Positions 34,980 through 44,227 of a stretch of DNA of 64,000 nucleotides are shown here, piece after piece. The stretch's first letter is position 1, and the number at the start of each line of letters is the position of its first letter. Position numbers and translations under genes: made by a program. The notes under the pieces were generated by a model that worked only from the letters and a program-made list of their open reading frames with translations, was not told where the DNA came from and searched no databases. Origin of the DNA: Devosia psychrophila (GTDB taxonomy: Bacteria; Pseudomonadota; Alphaproteobacteria; Rhizobiales; Devosiaceae); contig NZ_LAPV01000093.1 in assembly GCF_000971275.1 (NCBI RefSeq), positions 1-64,000 on the forward strand. The letters are read 5' to 3'.

Positions 34980-35645
34980 ATGACATCATCGCCATTCACC
35001 GGCAGCCAAGCCGCCGCTTATGCCGAAGGCCCAACGCGCAAGGTGCCCGGCCTTGCAGGCCTGCACAAAATGACATCGCAACTGCTGGCAGAGCGGGTTC
35101 CGGCAAATGGCCGCGTGCTGGTGCTCGGCGCCGGCGGCGGGCTGGAACTCGAGGCCCTCGCCGACGATCACGCCGGCTGGACCTTCGATGGCGTCGACCC
35201 ATCCCCCGACATGCTGAAGACCGCCGAACTGATCGCAGCAGACCATCTCGACCGCATCAAGCTGCATGAAGGCTACATCGAAAGCGCCCCCGAGGGCCCG
35301 TTCGACGCCGCCACATGCATCCTCACCTTCCACTTCATCGCCCGCGAGCAACGCCTCGAAACCTTGCGCCAGATTCGCTACCGCCTAAAACCCGGCACAC
35401 CCTTCGTGCTCGCCCATATCAGCTTCACCCAGGCCGAACCCGAACGCTCGATGTGGATTGCCCGCCACGTCACGTTTGGCGGCACAGGCCCCGTCAGCCC
35501 CGAAGCCATCCACGCCATCTCGACAAAGCTAAACATCCTCGCGCCGGAGGAAGAGGAAGCCATGCTGGTCGAAGCCGGGTTTAGTGGCGTGACATTGTTT
35601 TACGCTGGCCTGAGTTTCCGAGGCTGGGTGGCCTACGCCGCTTAG
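34980..35645 (+). CDS. Class I SAM-dependent methyltransferase
   Basis: A 221-residue Rossmann-fold methyltransferase. SAM motif I is VLVLGAGGGLELEALA (about residues 39-54), followed by FDGVDPSPDMLKTAEL and the post-I region DAATCILTFHFI. The substrate is unknown; the GVDPSPxML motif is shared with small-molecule methylases. The gene stands alone behind a palindromic operator and is convergent with tadA. Confidence 0.88.
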   Translation: MTSSPFTGSQAAAYAEGPTRKVPGLAGLHKMTSQLLAERVPANGRVLVLGAGGGLELEALADDHAGWTFDGVDPSPDMLKTAELIAADHLDRIKLHEGYIESAPEGPFDAATCILTFHFIAREQRLETLRQIRYRLKPGTPFVLAHISFTQAEPERSMWIARHVTFGGTGPVSPEAIHAISTKLNILAPEEEEAMLVEAGFSGVTLFYAGLSFRGWVAYAA

Positions 35646-35658
35646 TTGGACAAGGCGG

Positions 35659-36105
35659 TCAACGAAGCGCCTTGAAAAACTCCCTCAACATCGCCTCCGA
35701 ACGCCCAGCACCCAGTCCTGCAATCACCTCGGGATGGTGATGACAGGTGGGCTGCTCAAACAACCGGATGCCGTTCTCCACCGCCCCCGCCTTCACGTCC
35801 TCGGCGGCAAAATACACCCGCCTAAGTCTTACATGGGCGATGGCTCCGGCGCACATGGCGCAGGGTTCGAGCGTCACATAGAGGTCGCATCCATCCAAAC
35901 GGCCGGTGCCGCGCTTGGCCAGCGCGGTGCGGATGGCCAGTATCTCAGCATGGGCGGTCGGATCATTCAGCGCCTTCATCCGGTTGCGCTCGGCGGCGAG
36001 GATGACCTCACCCTCCATCACAACTGCACCAACCGGCGCTTCGCCATATGTGGCGGCTTCCTCGGCGAGGGACAGGGCTAGATCCATGGGCGACTGGCTG
36101 GGCAT
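35659..36105 (-). CDS. tadA: tRNA adenosine(34) deaminase
   Basis: A 148-residue zinc deaminase that converts A34 to inosine in tRNA-Arg. The zinc site is HAE (52-54) and PCAMC (81-85), with Glu54 as the proton shuttle. The surrounding NDPTAHAEILAIRTA and LYVTLEPCAMCAGAIAHVR are typical. Divergent from mutL across 90 bases. Confidence 0.93.
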   Translation of the reverse strand: MPSQSPMDLALSLAEEAATYGEAPVGAVVMEGEVILAAERNRMKALNDPTAHAEILAIRTALAKRGTGRLDGCDLYVTLEPCAMCAGAIAHVRLRRVYFAAEDVKAGAVENGIRLFEQPTCHHHPEVIAGLGAGRSEAMLREFFKALR

Positions 36106-36195
36106 GGCATTTCCCTAGCGCCTTGTGCGCATTTCCGCAAACCGGGTCGGAAACCCGCGCGGCGTGCCCTATAATCGCGACCAGGAGAATCGCCC

Positions 36196-38013
36196 TTGCC
36201 CATCCGCCAGCTACCCGAAGACCTGATCAACCGCATCGCAGCCGGCGAGGTGGTGGAGCGGCCCGCCAGCGTAGTCAAGGAACTGGTTGAAAACGCCATC
36301 GACGCCGGCGCCAACCGGGTCGTGGTGACCACCGCGACGGGCGGCAAGGGGCTGATCCGTATCGAGGACGATGGTCACGGCATGGACCGGGCCGACCTGA
36401 TCCTGTCGGTCGAGCGCCACGCCACCTCGAAGCTATCCGAAGACGAACTCGACGATATTCGGACGCTGGGTTTCCGGGGTGAGGCCCTGGCTTCAATTGG
36501 CTCGGTAGCAGAGCTGTCGATTGCCTCGCGTACCGCCCAAGCTGAAAGCGGACTGAAGCTCGAGGTGCGCAGCGGCGTGCGGACAGGGCCGGTACCGTTC
36601 GCGATGAACCAGGGCACCATTGTCGAGGTGAAGAACCTGTTCGCCAACGTCCCGGCGCGGCTGAAATTCCTCAAGACCGACCGGGCCGAAGCGGGCGCCA
36701 TCACCGATGTGATCAAACGGCTGGCGATGGCCAATCCCGGCGTGCATTTCATGCTCAATGGCTCCGACCGCTCACCGAGCAACTGGCCGTCTGTTACGGG
36801 TACCGGCGCGCTGGAAGCCCGGCTTGGCCAAGTGATGGGCGATGATTTCGCACAAAACGCGGTGCGATTGGCCACCAGCCGACATGGCGTGGTGGTGGCG
36901 GGTCTCGCCGGCCTGCCGACCTATACGCGGGCCAATTCGCTGAGCCAGTTCTACTTCGTCAACGGCCGCTCGGTGAAGGACAAGGTCCTCGTCGGCGCCA
37001 TCCGCGCCGCCTATGCCGACTACACATTCCGCGACCGCTTCCCGGTGGTGGCCCTCTATATCGCCGTCGATCCGGGCGAGGTCGACGTCAATGTCCATCC
37101 GGCCAAGGCCGAGTTGCGCTTCCGCGATGCCGGCGCCGTGCGTAGCGCGGTGATCCGCGCCGTCGGCGAAGCGCTGACCGCAGCGGGGTTCAAGGCATCG
37201 GACACAGTCGCTGACGACGTGTTGGGTGCCTTTACCGCACCAGCCTACGCAGCGGCATCGCCCGTCGGCTTTAGCCCTGCCCAGATGCGCCAGCCCCTGC
37301 CTTTCTCAGGCTACGACCGCCCGATGGGCTTAGCCAGTGCCAACCCGTTCTCACCGGCCTTCGGCAGCCTCGACGGTTTCGCCGAGCCCAGCGCCCGCAT
37401 GGAGGCAGAGCCCTCTCCCGCCCTGATGGAATATCCGCTCGGCACGGCCCGAGCCCAGATGTTCGACAATTTCATCATCGCCCAGAACGACGAAGGCCTG
37501 CTGCTGGTCGACCAGCATGCCGCGCATGAACGACTGGTCTATGAGCGGTTCAAGGCCCAGCTGGCGTCCGGCCCGGTGCCGAGCCAGGCGCAGTTGATCC
37601 CGATGGTGATAGAACTGCCCGAGGAAGACTGCGCCCGGCTGGAGGACGCCGCGCCCGAACTCGAACGTTTCGGCCTCTACCTCGAACGCTTCGGCCCCCG
37701 CGCTATTGCCGTGCGCGAAACCCCTGCCCTGCTCGGCAATTCCGATATCGACGGCCTTGTGCGCGACGTTGCCGATGGCCTTGCCGAATGGGATTCCATC
37801 GCCGCCGTCAACGACCGCATGGAAGCCATCATCGCCCGCATGGCCTGCCACGGCTCGGTGCGCTCAGGCCGCCGCCTCCGCGTCGACGAAATGAACGCGC
37901 TGCTCCGCGACATGGAAGCAACGCCCCACTCCGGTCAATGCATCCACGGCCGCCCGACCTATGTCGAGCTGAAGAAGAAAGACATCGAGCGGTTGTTTGG
38001 GCGGAGTCGATGA
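36196..38013 (+). CDS. mutL: DNA mismatch repair protein MutL
   Basis: A 605-residue GHKL ATPase that couples MutS to strand removal. The N-terminal motifs are IAAGEVVERPASVVKELVENAIDAGA, DDGHGM and TLGFRGEALASI. The C-terminal dimer domain ends with SGQCIHGRPTYVELKKKDIERLFGR. The CPHGRP-like motif here is CIHGRP. Alphaproteobacterial MutL is often an endonuclease; the ACHGSVRSGRRL segment is present, but I did not see a clear DQHA(x)2E(x)4E beyond DQHAAHERLVYE, which supports one. Length is normal. Confidence 0.97.
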   Translation: MPIRQLPEDLINRIAAGEVVERPASVVKELVENAIDAGANRVVVTTATGGKGLIRIEDDGHGMDRADLILSVERHATSKLSEDELDDIRTLGFRGEALASIGSVAELSIASRTAQAESGLKLEVRSGVRTGPVPFAMNQGTIVEVKNLFANVPARLKFLKTDRAEAGAITDVIKRLAMANPGVHFMLNGSDRSPSNWPSVTGTGALEARLGQVMGDDFAQNAVRLATSRHGVVVAGLAGLPTYTRANSLSQFYFVNGRSVKDKVLVGAIRAAYADYTFRDRFPVVALYIAVDPGEVDVNVHPAKAELRFRDAGAVRSAVIRAVGEALTAAGFKASDTVADDVLGAFTAPAYAAASPVGFSPAQMRQPLPFSGYDRPMGLASANPFSPAFGSLDGFAEPSARMEAEPSPALMEYPLGTARAQMFDNFIIAQNDEGLLLVDQHAAHERLVYERFKAQLASGPVPSQAQLIPMVIELPEEDCARLEDAAPELERFGLYLERFGPRAIAVRETPALLGNSDIDGLVRDVADGLAEWDSIAAVNDRMEAIIARMACHGSVRSGRRLRVDEMNALLRDMEATPHSGQCIHGRPTYVELKKKDIERLFGRSR

Positions 38014-38025
38014 ACGGTCAATTAA

Positions 38026-38604
38026 CTATTCAGTTATGTAGGATTCGATCAGTGCGAGATAGTCGCTGAACGTAACCTCGTGCTCCTGCAGACCAAGCCC
38101 GTGCAGAATGGTTGGCAAGGCGGCTTGAAATTCCGCGTATTCCGTCGCTATCGCTGCCCCACCGGGCACTGTGGTTCGCCTCGATTTGTTACGCAGCCAC
38201 GAAGCAGTCTTGGTGATAGCCTCAACAATATTCCCGTTGTGATATTGAATGTCCTGACCTGCGATATCTGAAATAAACCGCTGGTAACGATACGGGACTG
38301 TGTCGAGTATCAGTGCGCGTTTTTCGGAATGCCGAGGACCCCCATATCGTTTGGCACCGATAAAGACGCCAAGCTCCAGCGGCATATTGAAACGCGGTAA
38401 TGGAGGATCGCCATCTACCTCGGTTCGAGAGATGTCGTGAATGCTGTATCTGCACTCAGCGATTATTCTCTGAATTTTGGCAAATCGACTTTCCAGCGCA
38501 TCATCGGCCTCCATTGCACATCGCGCCCGAAATCCCGAGCGCACAATGGCGAAAACAATGCCGTAAAAAAGCGGCTGAAACTGCGGGTCGAATGCACAGT
38601 TCAC
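38026..38604 (-). CDS. Putative deoxyribosyltransferase/TIR-like fold protein, accessory
   Basis: A 192-residue protein of a family I do not know by function. Conserved-looking blocks are NCAFDPQFQPLFYGIVFAI, AECRYSIHDISR, PRFNMPLELGVFIGAKRYGG and PYRYQRFISDIAGQDI. The order (hydrophobic start, D in a C..IHDIS turn, then MPLELG with a glutamate) resembles nucleoside 2-deoxyribosyltransferase and TIR-type nucleotide-processing domains; this is inference. The start is unclear: GTG 38604 is the first usable codon, yet the frame upstream reads DVFV and looks like part of the domain. More A/T-rich than its neighbours, which suggests transfer. Confidence 0.65.
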   Translation of the reverse strand: MNCAFDPQFQPLFYGIVFAIVRSGFRARCAMEADDALESRFAKIQRIIAECRYSIHDISRTEVDGDPPLPRFNMPLELGVFIGAKRYGGPRHSEKRALILDTVPYRYQRFISDIAGQDIQYHNGNIVEAITKTASWLRNKSRRTTVPGGAAIATEYAEFQAALPTILHGLGLQEHEVTFSDYLALIESYITE

Positions 38605-38633
38605 GAAAACATCACGCGGTGATGAGATCGCTG

Positions 38634-38870
38634 CTATTTAGTGTCACCTCGACCCGGGCTGGGAATACGTTCGACAGTTGTAGAGCCTATGCGGCCGCTC
38701 TTTACGCGATCTATTACCCGGTCTGCTTCCTGCCGGGTAAAATTGGACGGGCGTGGCGTCTGACGCAGGATTTCAACGCCATCCTTCGCGCGTCCAACAA
38801 CTACGAATTGGCCGGTTCGGACTGATCGCTGTTGAGATGTGTTTTTGGCCATGCTCCCAATATCGTTCAT
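38634..38870 (-). CDS. Small ORF upstream of the deoxyribosyltransferase-like gene
   Basis: A possible 78-residue protein, ending 29 bases before the gene at 38026-38604 on the same strand. It reads QQRSVRTGQFVVVGRAKDGV, then a Q/R-rich EADRVIDRVKSG region. I do not recognise it. Starts could be ATG 38870, ATG 38852 or further out to 38936; none has a clear ribosome site. Supported mainly by its place directly upstream in an accessory island and a protein-like composition. It might be a partner or antitoxin of the downstream product. Confidence 0.45.
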   Translation of the reverse strand: MNDIGSMAKNTSQQRSVRTGQFVVVGRAKDGVEILRQTPRPSNFTRQEADRVIDRVKSGRIGSTTVERIPSPGRGDTK

Positions 38871-38963
38871 CGGTGATAGCGTTGCAAGTGCCAACCACAG
38901 CCCTTGCTCCTCGGCCAGAGGCTCCGGCTTTCTCATTTCAAAATCGCGGTATTGACCGCGCTC

Positions 38964-40778
38964 TTACTGAAACACGCTCGCCCCGCGATCCGCCACGCCG
39001 ACCATGCTCCTGAACCCCGCGAACAGTTCGCGGCCCATGCCGTAGTGCTGGCTGCGCAGGTCCTCGGTAGCGGGGGTGCGGGAGAAAAACTCCTTCTCGT
39101 CGCCCAGGAACGTTAGCGTTCCTGCGTTGGCGTCGAGGCGGATCATGTCGCCGTCGCGGATCTTGCTGATCGGGCCGCCGTCGATGGCTTCGGGGGTCAT
39201 GTGGATGGCGGCCGGCACTTTGCCCGAGGCACCGGACATGCGGCCGTCGGTCAAAAGTGCCACCTTGAAGCCGCGATCCTGCAGGATGCCCAGTGAGGGC
39301 GTCAGCTTGTGCAGTTCGGGCATGCCGAGCGCCCGCGGGCCCGAGAAGCGGACCACGGCGATCATGTCGCCATTGAGATCGCCCGCCTTGAACGCCGCCT
39401 GCAGGCCTTCCTGGCCGTGGAACACGCGAGCGGGCGCCTCGATGACGCGGTGCTCAGGCTTGACGGCCGAGACCTTGATCACGGAACGACCGAGATTGCC
39501 GCTGAGAAGCTTGAGGCCGCCAGTGGGCGAAAACGCCGTCGCCACCTTGGTCAGCACCTTGGGCAGCGCGGACTCCTTGGGCGAGGCTTCGAAGGTCAGC
39601 TTGTCCTCGATCAGCTTGGCTTCAACCTTGTAATTTGACAGGCCATCGCCCCAGACGGTTTTGACGTCTTCGTGCAGGTGGCCGGATTCCAGCAGTTCCT
39701 GGATCAGGAAGCCCATGCCGCCGGCAGCGTGGAAGTGGTTCACGTCGGCGACGCCATTGGGATAGACGCGGGCCAGCAGCGGAGTTGCATCAGAAAGGTC
39801 GCTCATGTCGTCCCAGGTGACATGCAGCCCGGCAGCCGCGGCAATGGCGATCAGGTGCATGGTGTGGTTGGTCGAGCCGCCCGTTGCATGGAGCCCAACC
39901 AGCCCGTTGACGATGGACTTTTCGTCGACCACGTGGCCAACCGGGGTATAATTGTTGCCCAGCGCCGAGAGCGACAGTGCACGCACGGTCGCTTCGCGGG
40001 TCAGGGCGTCGCGCAGCGGCGTGCCGGGGTTGACGAAACTGGCGCCCGGCAGGTGCAGGCCCATGATTTCCATCAGCATCTGATTGGAGTTGGCGGTGCC
40101 ATAAAAAGTGCAGGTACCGGCCGAATGATACGACTTGCTTTCGGCTTCGAGCAGCTCGGCGCGGCCGACCTTGCCCTCCATGTAGAGCTGGCGGACCTTG
40201 GATTTTTCATCGTTGGGAATGCCCGATGGCATCGGCCCGGCGGGCACGAAGACGGCTGGCAGGTGGCCAAAGGTCAGCGCTCCGATCAGCAGACCGGGCA
40301 CGATCTTGTCGCAAATCCCCAGATAAACCGCGGCGTCGAACATGTTGTGGCTGAGCGAAATCGCCGTCGCCATGGCAATGACGTCGCGGCTGAACAGGCT
40401 GAGGTCCATGCCCGGCTGGCCCTGGGTCACGCCGTCGCACATGGCAGGAACGCCCCCGGCAACCTGGGCCGTGGCGCCGACTTCGCGCGCCGCCTGCTTG
40501 ATGATGTCGGGATAGAATTGATAGGGCTGATGGGCGCTCAGCATGTCGTTGTAGCTGGTGATGATGGCGAGGTTCAGCGTCTTGCCACCGGCCAGTTGTG
40601 CCTTTTCTGTGGGTGTGCAGGCGGCAAAGGCGTGAGCGAGATTACCGCAGGAGAGCACGGCACGATTGACGCCGGCTTCGCGTGCGGCGTCGACACGGCT
40701 GAGATAGTCCCGACGACTGTCGCGGCTGCGCGCGGCGATGCGGGTGGTGACATCCTGGATGGCCTGGCGGACAGACAT
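38964..40778 (-). CDS. edd: Phosphogluconate dehydratase
   Basis: A 604-residue iron-sulfur dehydratase of the IlvD/Edd family. It converts 6-phosphogluconate to KDPG, the key step of the Entner-Doudoroff pathway. Features are [58 protein letters not shown] and [17 protein letters not shown], with cysteines placed for a [4Fe-4S] cluster. Length fits Edd rather than IlvD. It lies 64 bases after pgl in the kinase-zwf-pgl-edd run. The aldolase eda is not in this window. Confidence 0.96.
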   Translation of the reverse strand: MSVRQAIQDVTTRIAARSRDSRRDYLSRVDAAREAGVNRAVLSCGNLAHAFAACTPTEKAQLAGGKTLNLAIITSYNDMLSAHQPYQFYPDIIKQAAREVGATAQVAGGVPAMCDGVTQGQPGMDLSLFSRDVIAMATAISLSHNMFDAAVYLGICDKIVPGLLIGALTFGHLPAVFVPAGPMPSGIPNDEKSKVRQLYMEGKVGRAELLEAESKSYHSAGTCTFYGTANSNQMLMEIMGLHLPGASFVNPGTPLRDALTREATVRALSLSALGNNYTPVGHVVDEKSIVNGLVGLHATGGSTNHTMHLIAIAAAAGLHVTWDDMSDLSDATPLLARVYPNGVADVNHFHAAGGMGFLIQELLESGHLHEDVKTVWGDGLSNYKVEAKLIEDKLTFEASPKESALPKVLTKVATAFSPTGGLKLLSGNLGRSVIKVSAVKPEHRVIEAPARVFHGQEGLQAAFKAGDLNGDMIAVVRFSGPRALGMPELHKLTPSLGILQDRGFKVALLTDGRMSGASGKVPAAIHMTPEAIDGGPISKIRDGDMIRLDANAGTLTFLGDEKEFFSRTPATEDLRSQHYGMGRELFAGFRSMVGVADRGASVFQ

Positions 40779-40842
40779 ATTGAGCTCCTTTTGGCTGGAG
40801 CCCTTCGTGGCCTAGGCGGTCAATTGGGGACCGCGAAGGGGA

Positions 40843-41550
40843 CTATGGGCACCAGTAGACTGTGACGGCGTGGCCGGACCGCAGAACGGCACGAATGGGC
40901 ATGTCCTCAACGGGACCATCACCCAGAGCCGTGTCGAGCACGTCGGCTTTTTCCTCCCCTTCGATATGAAGGTACAGCCCATCCGTGCGGAGGAGACGCG
41001 GAAGGGTAAAAGTTATACGAGGTTCGCCGGCACCGGGCGCATGGATCGCCAGCGTCGGACCTTCAGCGCTCAGCGCTTCGGCCAGCGTGTCGCCACCAGG
41101 GAAAAAGCTGGCCGTATGACCATCGCTGCCCATGCCGAGTACCACCGCAGCAAACTGCTCGGGCAGCTCCGCAAGCAGAGTATTGGTCTTGGCAACAGCG
41201 TCTGCGTCCGGCTCGTCGCCGCCCGAATAAAGTGGGAAAAACCGGGCAGTCGCCGCCGGGCCCTGCAGCATGCGCTCGTTGACCAGCAGCGCATTGGAGC
41301 GATTGCTGGTATCGTCGACCCAGCGCTCGTCGACCAGAGTGACGATGACCTTGGACCAGTCGATATCCTTGGTCTTGCCGAGAAACTGGAAAAACCGCGC
41401 CGGCGTCGAACCACCGCTGACAGCGATCGCCGCCGAGCCGCGCGTCTCGATCGCATTGCGAATATGATCGGCAACCGCTTCGGCCAGCTCCTTGGCGAGG
41501 GTCGGCTTGTCGGCAAATGTGCGGCGGTCGAGTGCGACGTTCTCGGTCAT
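40843..41550 (-). CDS. pgl: 6-phosphogluconolactonase
   Basis: A 235-residue enzyme that hydrolyses 6-phosphogluconolactone, the Zwf product. It shows AIAVSGGSTPARFFQFLG, TLVDERWVDDTSNRSNALLV, and the C-terminal VVLGMGSDGHTASFFPG. ATG 41550 follows the zwf stop by one base, while the frame from 41568 would overlap zwf. Part of the Entner-Doudoroff operon. Confidence 0.94.
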   Translation of the reverse strand: MTENVALDRRTFADKPTLAKELAEAVADHIRNAIETRGSAAIAVSGGSTPARFFQFLGKTKDIDWSKVIVTLVDERWVDDTSNRSNALLVNERMLQGPAATARFFPLYSGGDEPDADAVAKTNTLLAELPEQFAAVVLGMGSDGHTASFFPGGDTLAEALSAEGPTLAIHAPGAGEPRITFTLPRLLRTDGLYLHIEGEEKADVLDTALGDGPVEDMPIRAVLRSGHAVTVYWCP

Positions 41551-41551
41551 G

Positions 41552-43033
41552 CTAGTTATCGTCCTCATACCAGGTGCGGCCGTCGCGTTCGATCAAGGCG
41601 ATGGCGCCGCTGGGGCCCCAAGTGCCGGCCACATAGGACTGTGGCGCATCGCTCGAACGGTCCCAGGCTTCGCGGATCGGGTCGACCCACTTCCAGGCGG
41701 CTTCCAGCTCGTCACGGCGCATGAACAGCGTCTGGTTACCGCGGATCACGTCGAGCAGCAGCCGCTCATAGGCTTCCGGCGTGCGCTCGGAGAAGGTGGC
41801 GGCAAAGCTGAGATTTAGCGGCACTTCGCGCAGGCGCATGCCGCCTGGGCCCGGATCCTTGATCATCATCATCAGCTTGACACCCTCGTCGGGCTGCAGC
41901 CGGATGATCAGCTTGTTGGCGCGCGGGGCGCCTTCGGCGTGGTCAAAGATCGAGTGCGGGATGGGCTTGAACTGGATGCAGATTTCCGAGGCGCGGCTAG
42001 CCATGCGCTTGCCGGTGCGGAAATAGAACGGCACGCCGGACCAGCGCCAGTTTTCGACCTCGGCCTTGAGTGCCACGAAGGTCTCGGTGCGGCTGCCCTT
42101 TTTGTCCTCGGGTAGCTCGTCCTGATAGCTGGCTACCGCCGTGGTCTCGGACTTTACGCCCTTGTACTGGCCGCGCACGGTGTTCTTGGCCACGTCGCCA
42201 TTGGTGATCGGCTTGAGCGAGCGCAGCACCTTGAGCTTTTCGTCGCGAAGGGCATTGGCATCGTCGCTGGCCGGCGGCTCCATGGCCACGAGGCACAGCA
42301 GCTGCAGCATATGGTTCTGAACCATGTCGCGCAGCGCGCCGCTTTCGTCATAATAGCCGCGCGTGCCGGCGCCGACGCTTTCAGCCACGGTGAGCTGGAC
42401 GTGATCGATATGCGCCGAATTCCAGATCGGCTCGAACAGCGTATTGGCGAAGCGCAGCGCCAGCAGGTTCTGCACCGTCTCTTTGCCGAGATAGTGGTCG
42501 ATGCGGTAGACTTGGTCTTCCTTGAAAATCTTGGAAACACCGTCGTTGATTTCCATCGACGAGGCCAGGTCATGCCCCAGCGGCTTCTCGATCACGACGC
42601 GGGCGTCGCGGCGATACAGCTTCTTCTTGGACAGATATTCGGCGATCGGCTCGAACAGGTCGGGCGCCACAGCGAGATAGAAGGCGCGGATGATCTTGGG
42701 ATCGTCGCGCAGCTTCTCGCCCAGGTCGCCCGAGCCTTCAGGATTGCTGACATCGACCGGCACATAGGAGAAAATCTTGACGAAGCGCTCGATGACGGCC
42801 TCGTCCTGATATTCCTTTTCAACGAATGCCGTGATGGCGTCGCGCGCCGCCTTCTGGAAATCGGCGTCGCTCAGCTTACTGCGCGAGGCGCCGATAATGC
42901 GGCTGGTCTCGTCGAACTGGCCGTCCTTGAAACGATGGTAGAGCGCGGGAATCAGCTTGCGCTTGGTCAGGTCACCCGTGGCGCCAAACACCACATAGTC
43001 GAACGGCTGGACGGGAATGATACGACTGGACAC
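41552..43033 (-). CDS. zwf: Glucose-6-phosphate dehydrogenase
   Basis: A 493-residue NADP-dependent enzyme that oxidises glucose 6-phosphate. The cofactor site is VFGATGDLTKRKLIPALY, the active-site block is YRIDHYLGKETVQNLLALRF and the substrate site includes the C-terminal PFYFRTGKRM. Length is normal. It lies between the BadF-type kinase (44-base gap) and pgl (1-base gap). Confidence 0.97.
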   Translation of the reverse strand: MSSRIIPVQPFDYVVFGATGDLTKRKLIPALYHRFKDGQFDETSRIIGASRSKLSDADFQKAARDAITAFVEKEYQDEAVIERFVKIFSYVPVDVSNPEGSGDLGEKLRDDPKIIRAFYLAVAPDLFEPIAEYLSKKKLYRRDARVVIEKPLGHDLASSMEINDGVSKIFKEDQVYRIDHYLGKETVQNLLALRFANTLFEPIWNSAHIDHVQLTVAESVGAGTRGYYDESGALRDMVQNHMLQLLCLVAMEPPASDDANALRDEKLKVLRSLKPITNGDVAKNTVRGQYKGVKSETTAVASYQDELPEDKKGSRTETFVALKAEVENWRWSGVPFYFRTGKRMASRASEICIQFKPIPHSIFDHAEGAPRANKLIIRLQPDEGVKLMMMIKDPGPGGMRLREVPLNLSFAATFSERTPEAYERLLLDVIRGNQTLFMRRDELEAAWKWVDPIREAWDRSSDAPQSYVAGTWGPSGAIALIERDGRTWYEDDN

Positions 43034-43077
43034 GAGGCTAGTCCTTAGTTCTTTGACGCGTTTCTAGGCATAGTAGT

Positions 43078-44013
43078 TCAGGCGAAATTCTGCTTGGCGA
43101 GAATTATAGCGCCATGGAGTGGTTCAAACTTTGGCAGGGCGACGAAATTGCCGTAGCGCTGTTCGAGGCGGGGAAACAGCCGCTGGCCGAAGCCGCCGAC
43201 AATAGCCATCACCTGAGCGCCATGCTTTTTGAACCAGTTGGCATAGGTGTCGATATAGGCGAGCTCGATATCGAGCATTTTCTGGGCCACTGGATCACCC
43301 TTATCAAGATGCTCGATAAACAGTGGCATCAGCTTGCCGAATTCGGCCGGCGCGCGCCCGATCAGCGCATCGTCGCAGCCTTCGGAGCCGTCGCTGCTGA
43401 TGATCTTGAGATCAAGCCCGGTGGCAAAGGCCCAGGACATCACCGCCTGGTTATTGCCTCCCAGCTGCTGGATCACGGCCTTGGTCAGGGGCGAACTATC
43501 GACCAGACCATCCTCGGCCTCGACCGAATAGCGCATCAGCTCGCGGCCCAGGATAGCGCCGCTCATCTGGTCGCCGGTGGGAAAACCCCAGCCGCCGGCC
43601 TGGTAACGCTTGCCTTCGACGATCGACATGGCGGCCGATCCGGTACCGACGATAATGACGCCGCCTTCTTCGCCGCCAAGGGCGCCCGCATGGGCAATGT
43701 CGATATCGTCGTAAACCTTGACGCCGGCAAACGGCCAGTCGCGGGCAGCAAATTCGGCGCGGGCACTGTCCATGCGGCCGCCGGCCATACCGAAGCAGGC
43801 AAAGGTATTAGCGGTTTCGGCATAATCGAGACCTGCCGCAACAAACGCATCGCGGGTGCCGTCCAGGATCGCCTTGTAGGCGGGTTCGCCGTCATCGATC
43901 TGCAGGTTGGAACGGCCGTTCTTCACTTCCGCCAGCGTGTTCAGATTTTCATCGGCCAGACGCACGCGGCAATTGGTACCGCCGCCATCGACGCCAAGGT
44001 AGTATCTGGTCAC
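43078..44013 (-). CDS. BadF/BadG/BcrA/BcrD-type sugar kinase
   Basis: A 311-residue ASKHA-fold kinase. It has the phosphate loop GVDGGGTNCRVRLAD, the second phosphate site VIIVGTGSAAMSI, GGWGFPTGDQMSGAILGRE and the adenosine loop AIVGGFGQRLFPRLEQ. These match the N-acetylglucosamine/glucosamine kinase group rather than the Glk family. It is upstream of zwf-pgl-edd, so it could supply glucose 6-phosphate as a substitute glucokinase, or phosphorylate amino sugars. Sugar specificity cannot be read here. Confidence 0.85.
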   Translation of the reverse strand: MTRYYLGVDGGGTNCRVRLADENLNTLAEVKNGRSNLQIDDGEPAYKAILDGTRDAFVAAGLDYAETANTFACFGMAGGRMDSARAEFAARDWPFAGVKVYDDIDIAHAGALGGEEGGVIIVGTGSAAMSIVEGKRYQAGGWGFPTGDQMSGAILGRELMRYSVEAEDGLVDSSPLTKAVIQQLGGNNQAVMSWAFATGLDLKIISSDGSEGCDDALIGRAPAEFGKLMPLFIEHLDKGDPVAQKMLDIELAYIDTYANWFKKHGAQVMAIVGGFGQRLFPRLEQRYGNFVALPKFEPLHGAIILAKQNFA

Positions 44014-44227
44014 GCTAAGATTCTCCGTGGATTGGAGTGCTTCTAAGGTCTAGTTTCGGCGCGGACCATAATGCGAAAGCAGCTAAGACGAAAGTAGGAT
44101 AAGGCACAAAAATCGAGTGCCAAGAGCCGTGTTTGCATGGCTAGGCTGCAGGCGCAACGCAACCGCTTTGCGCATAGTGCTTTTTGTATGATGGACGACA
44201 GCGGCGAACAGCAGGGAGGCAGTAAAA

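Noticed and set aside
38400..38825. Plus-strand ORF of 141 residues in the accessory module
   Set aside because: It is antisense to the better-supported minus-strand frames and has no motif or ribosome site.
44042..44227. Cobalamin riboswitch upstream of cobP
   Set aside because: No B12 box or GCAACTGTAAGC-like core is present in the region.
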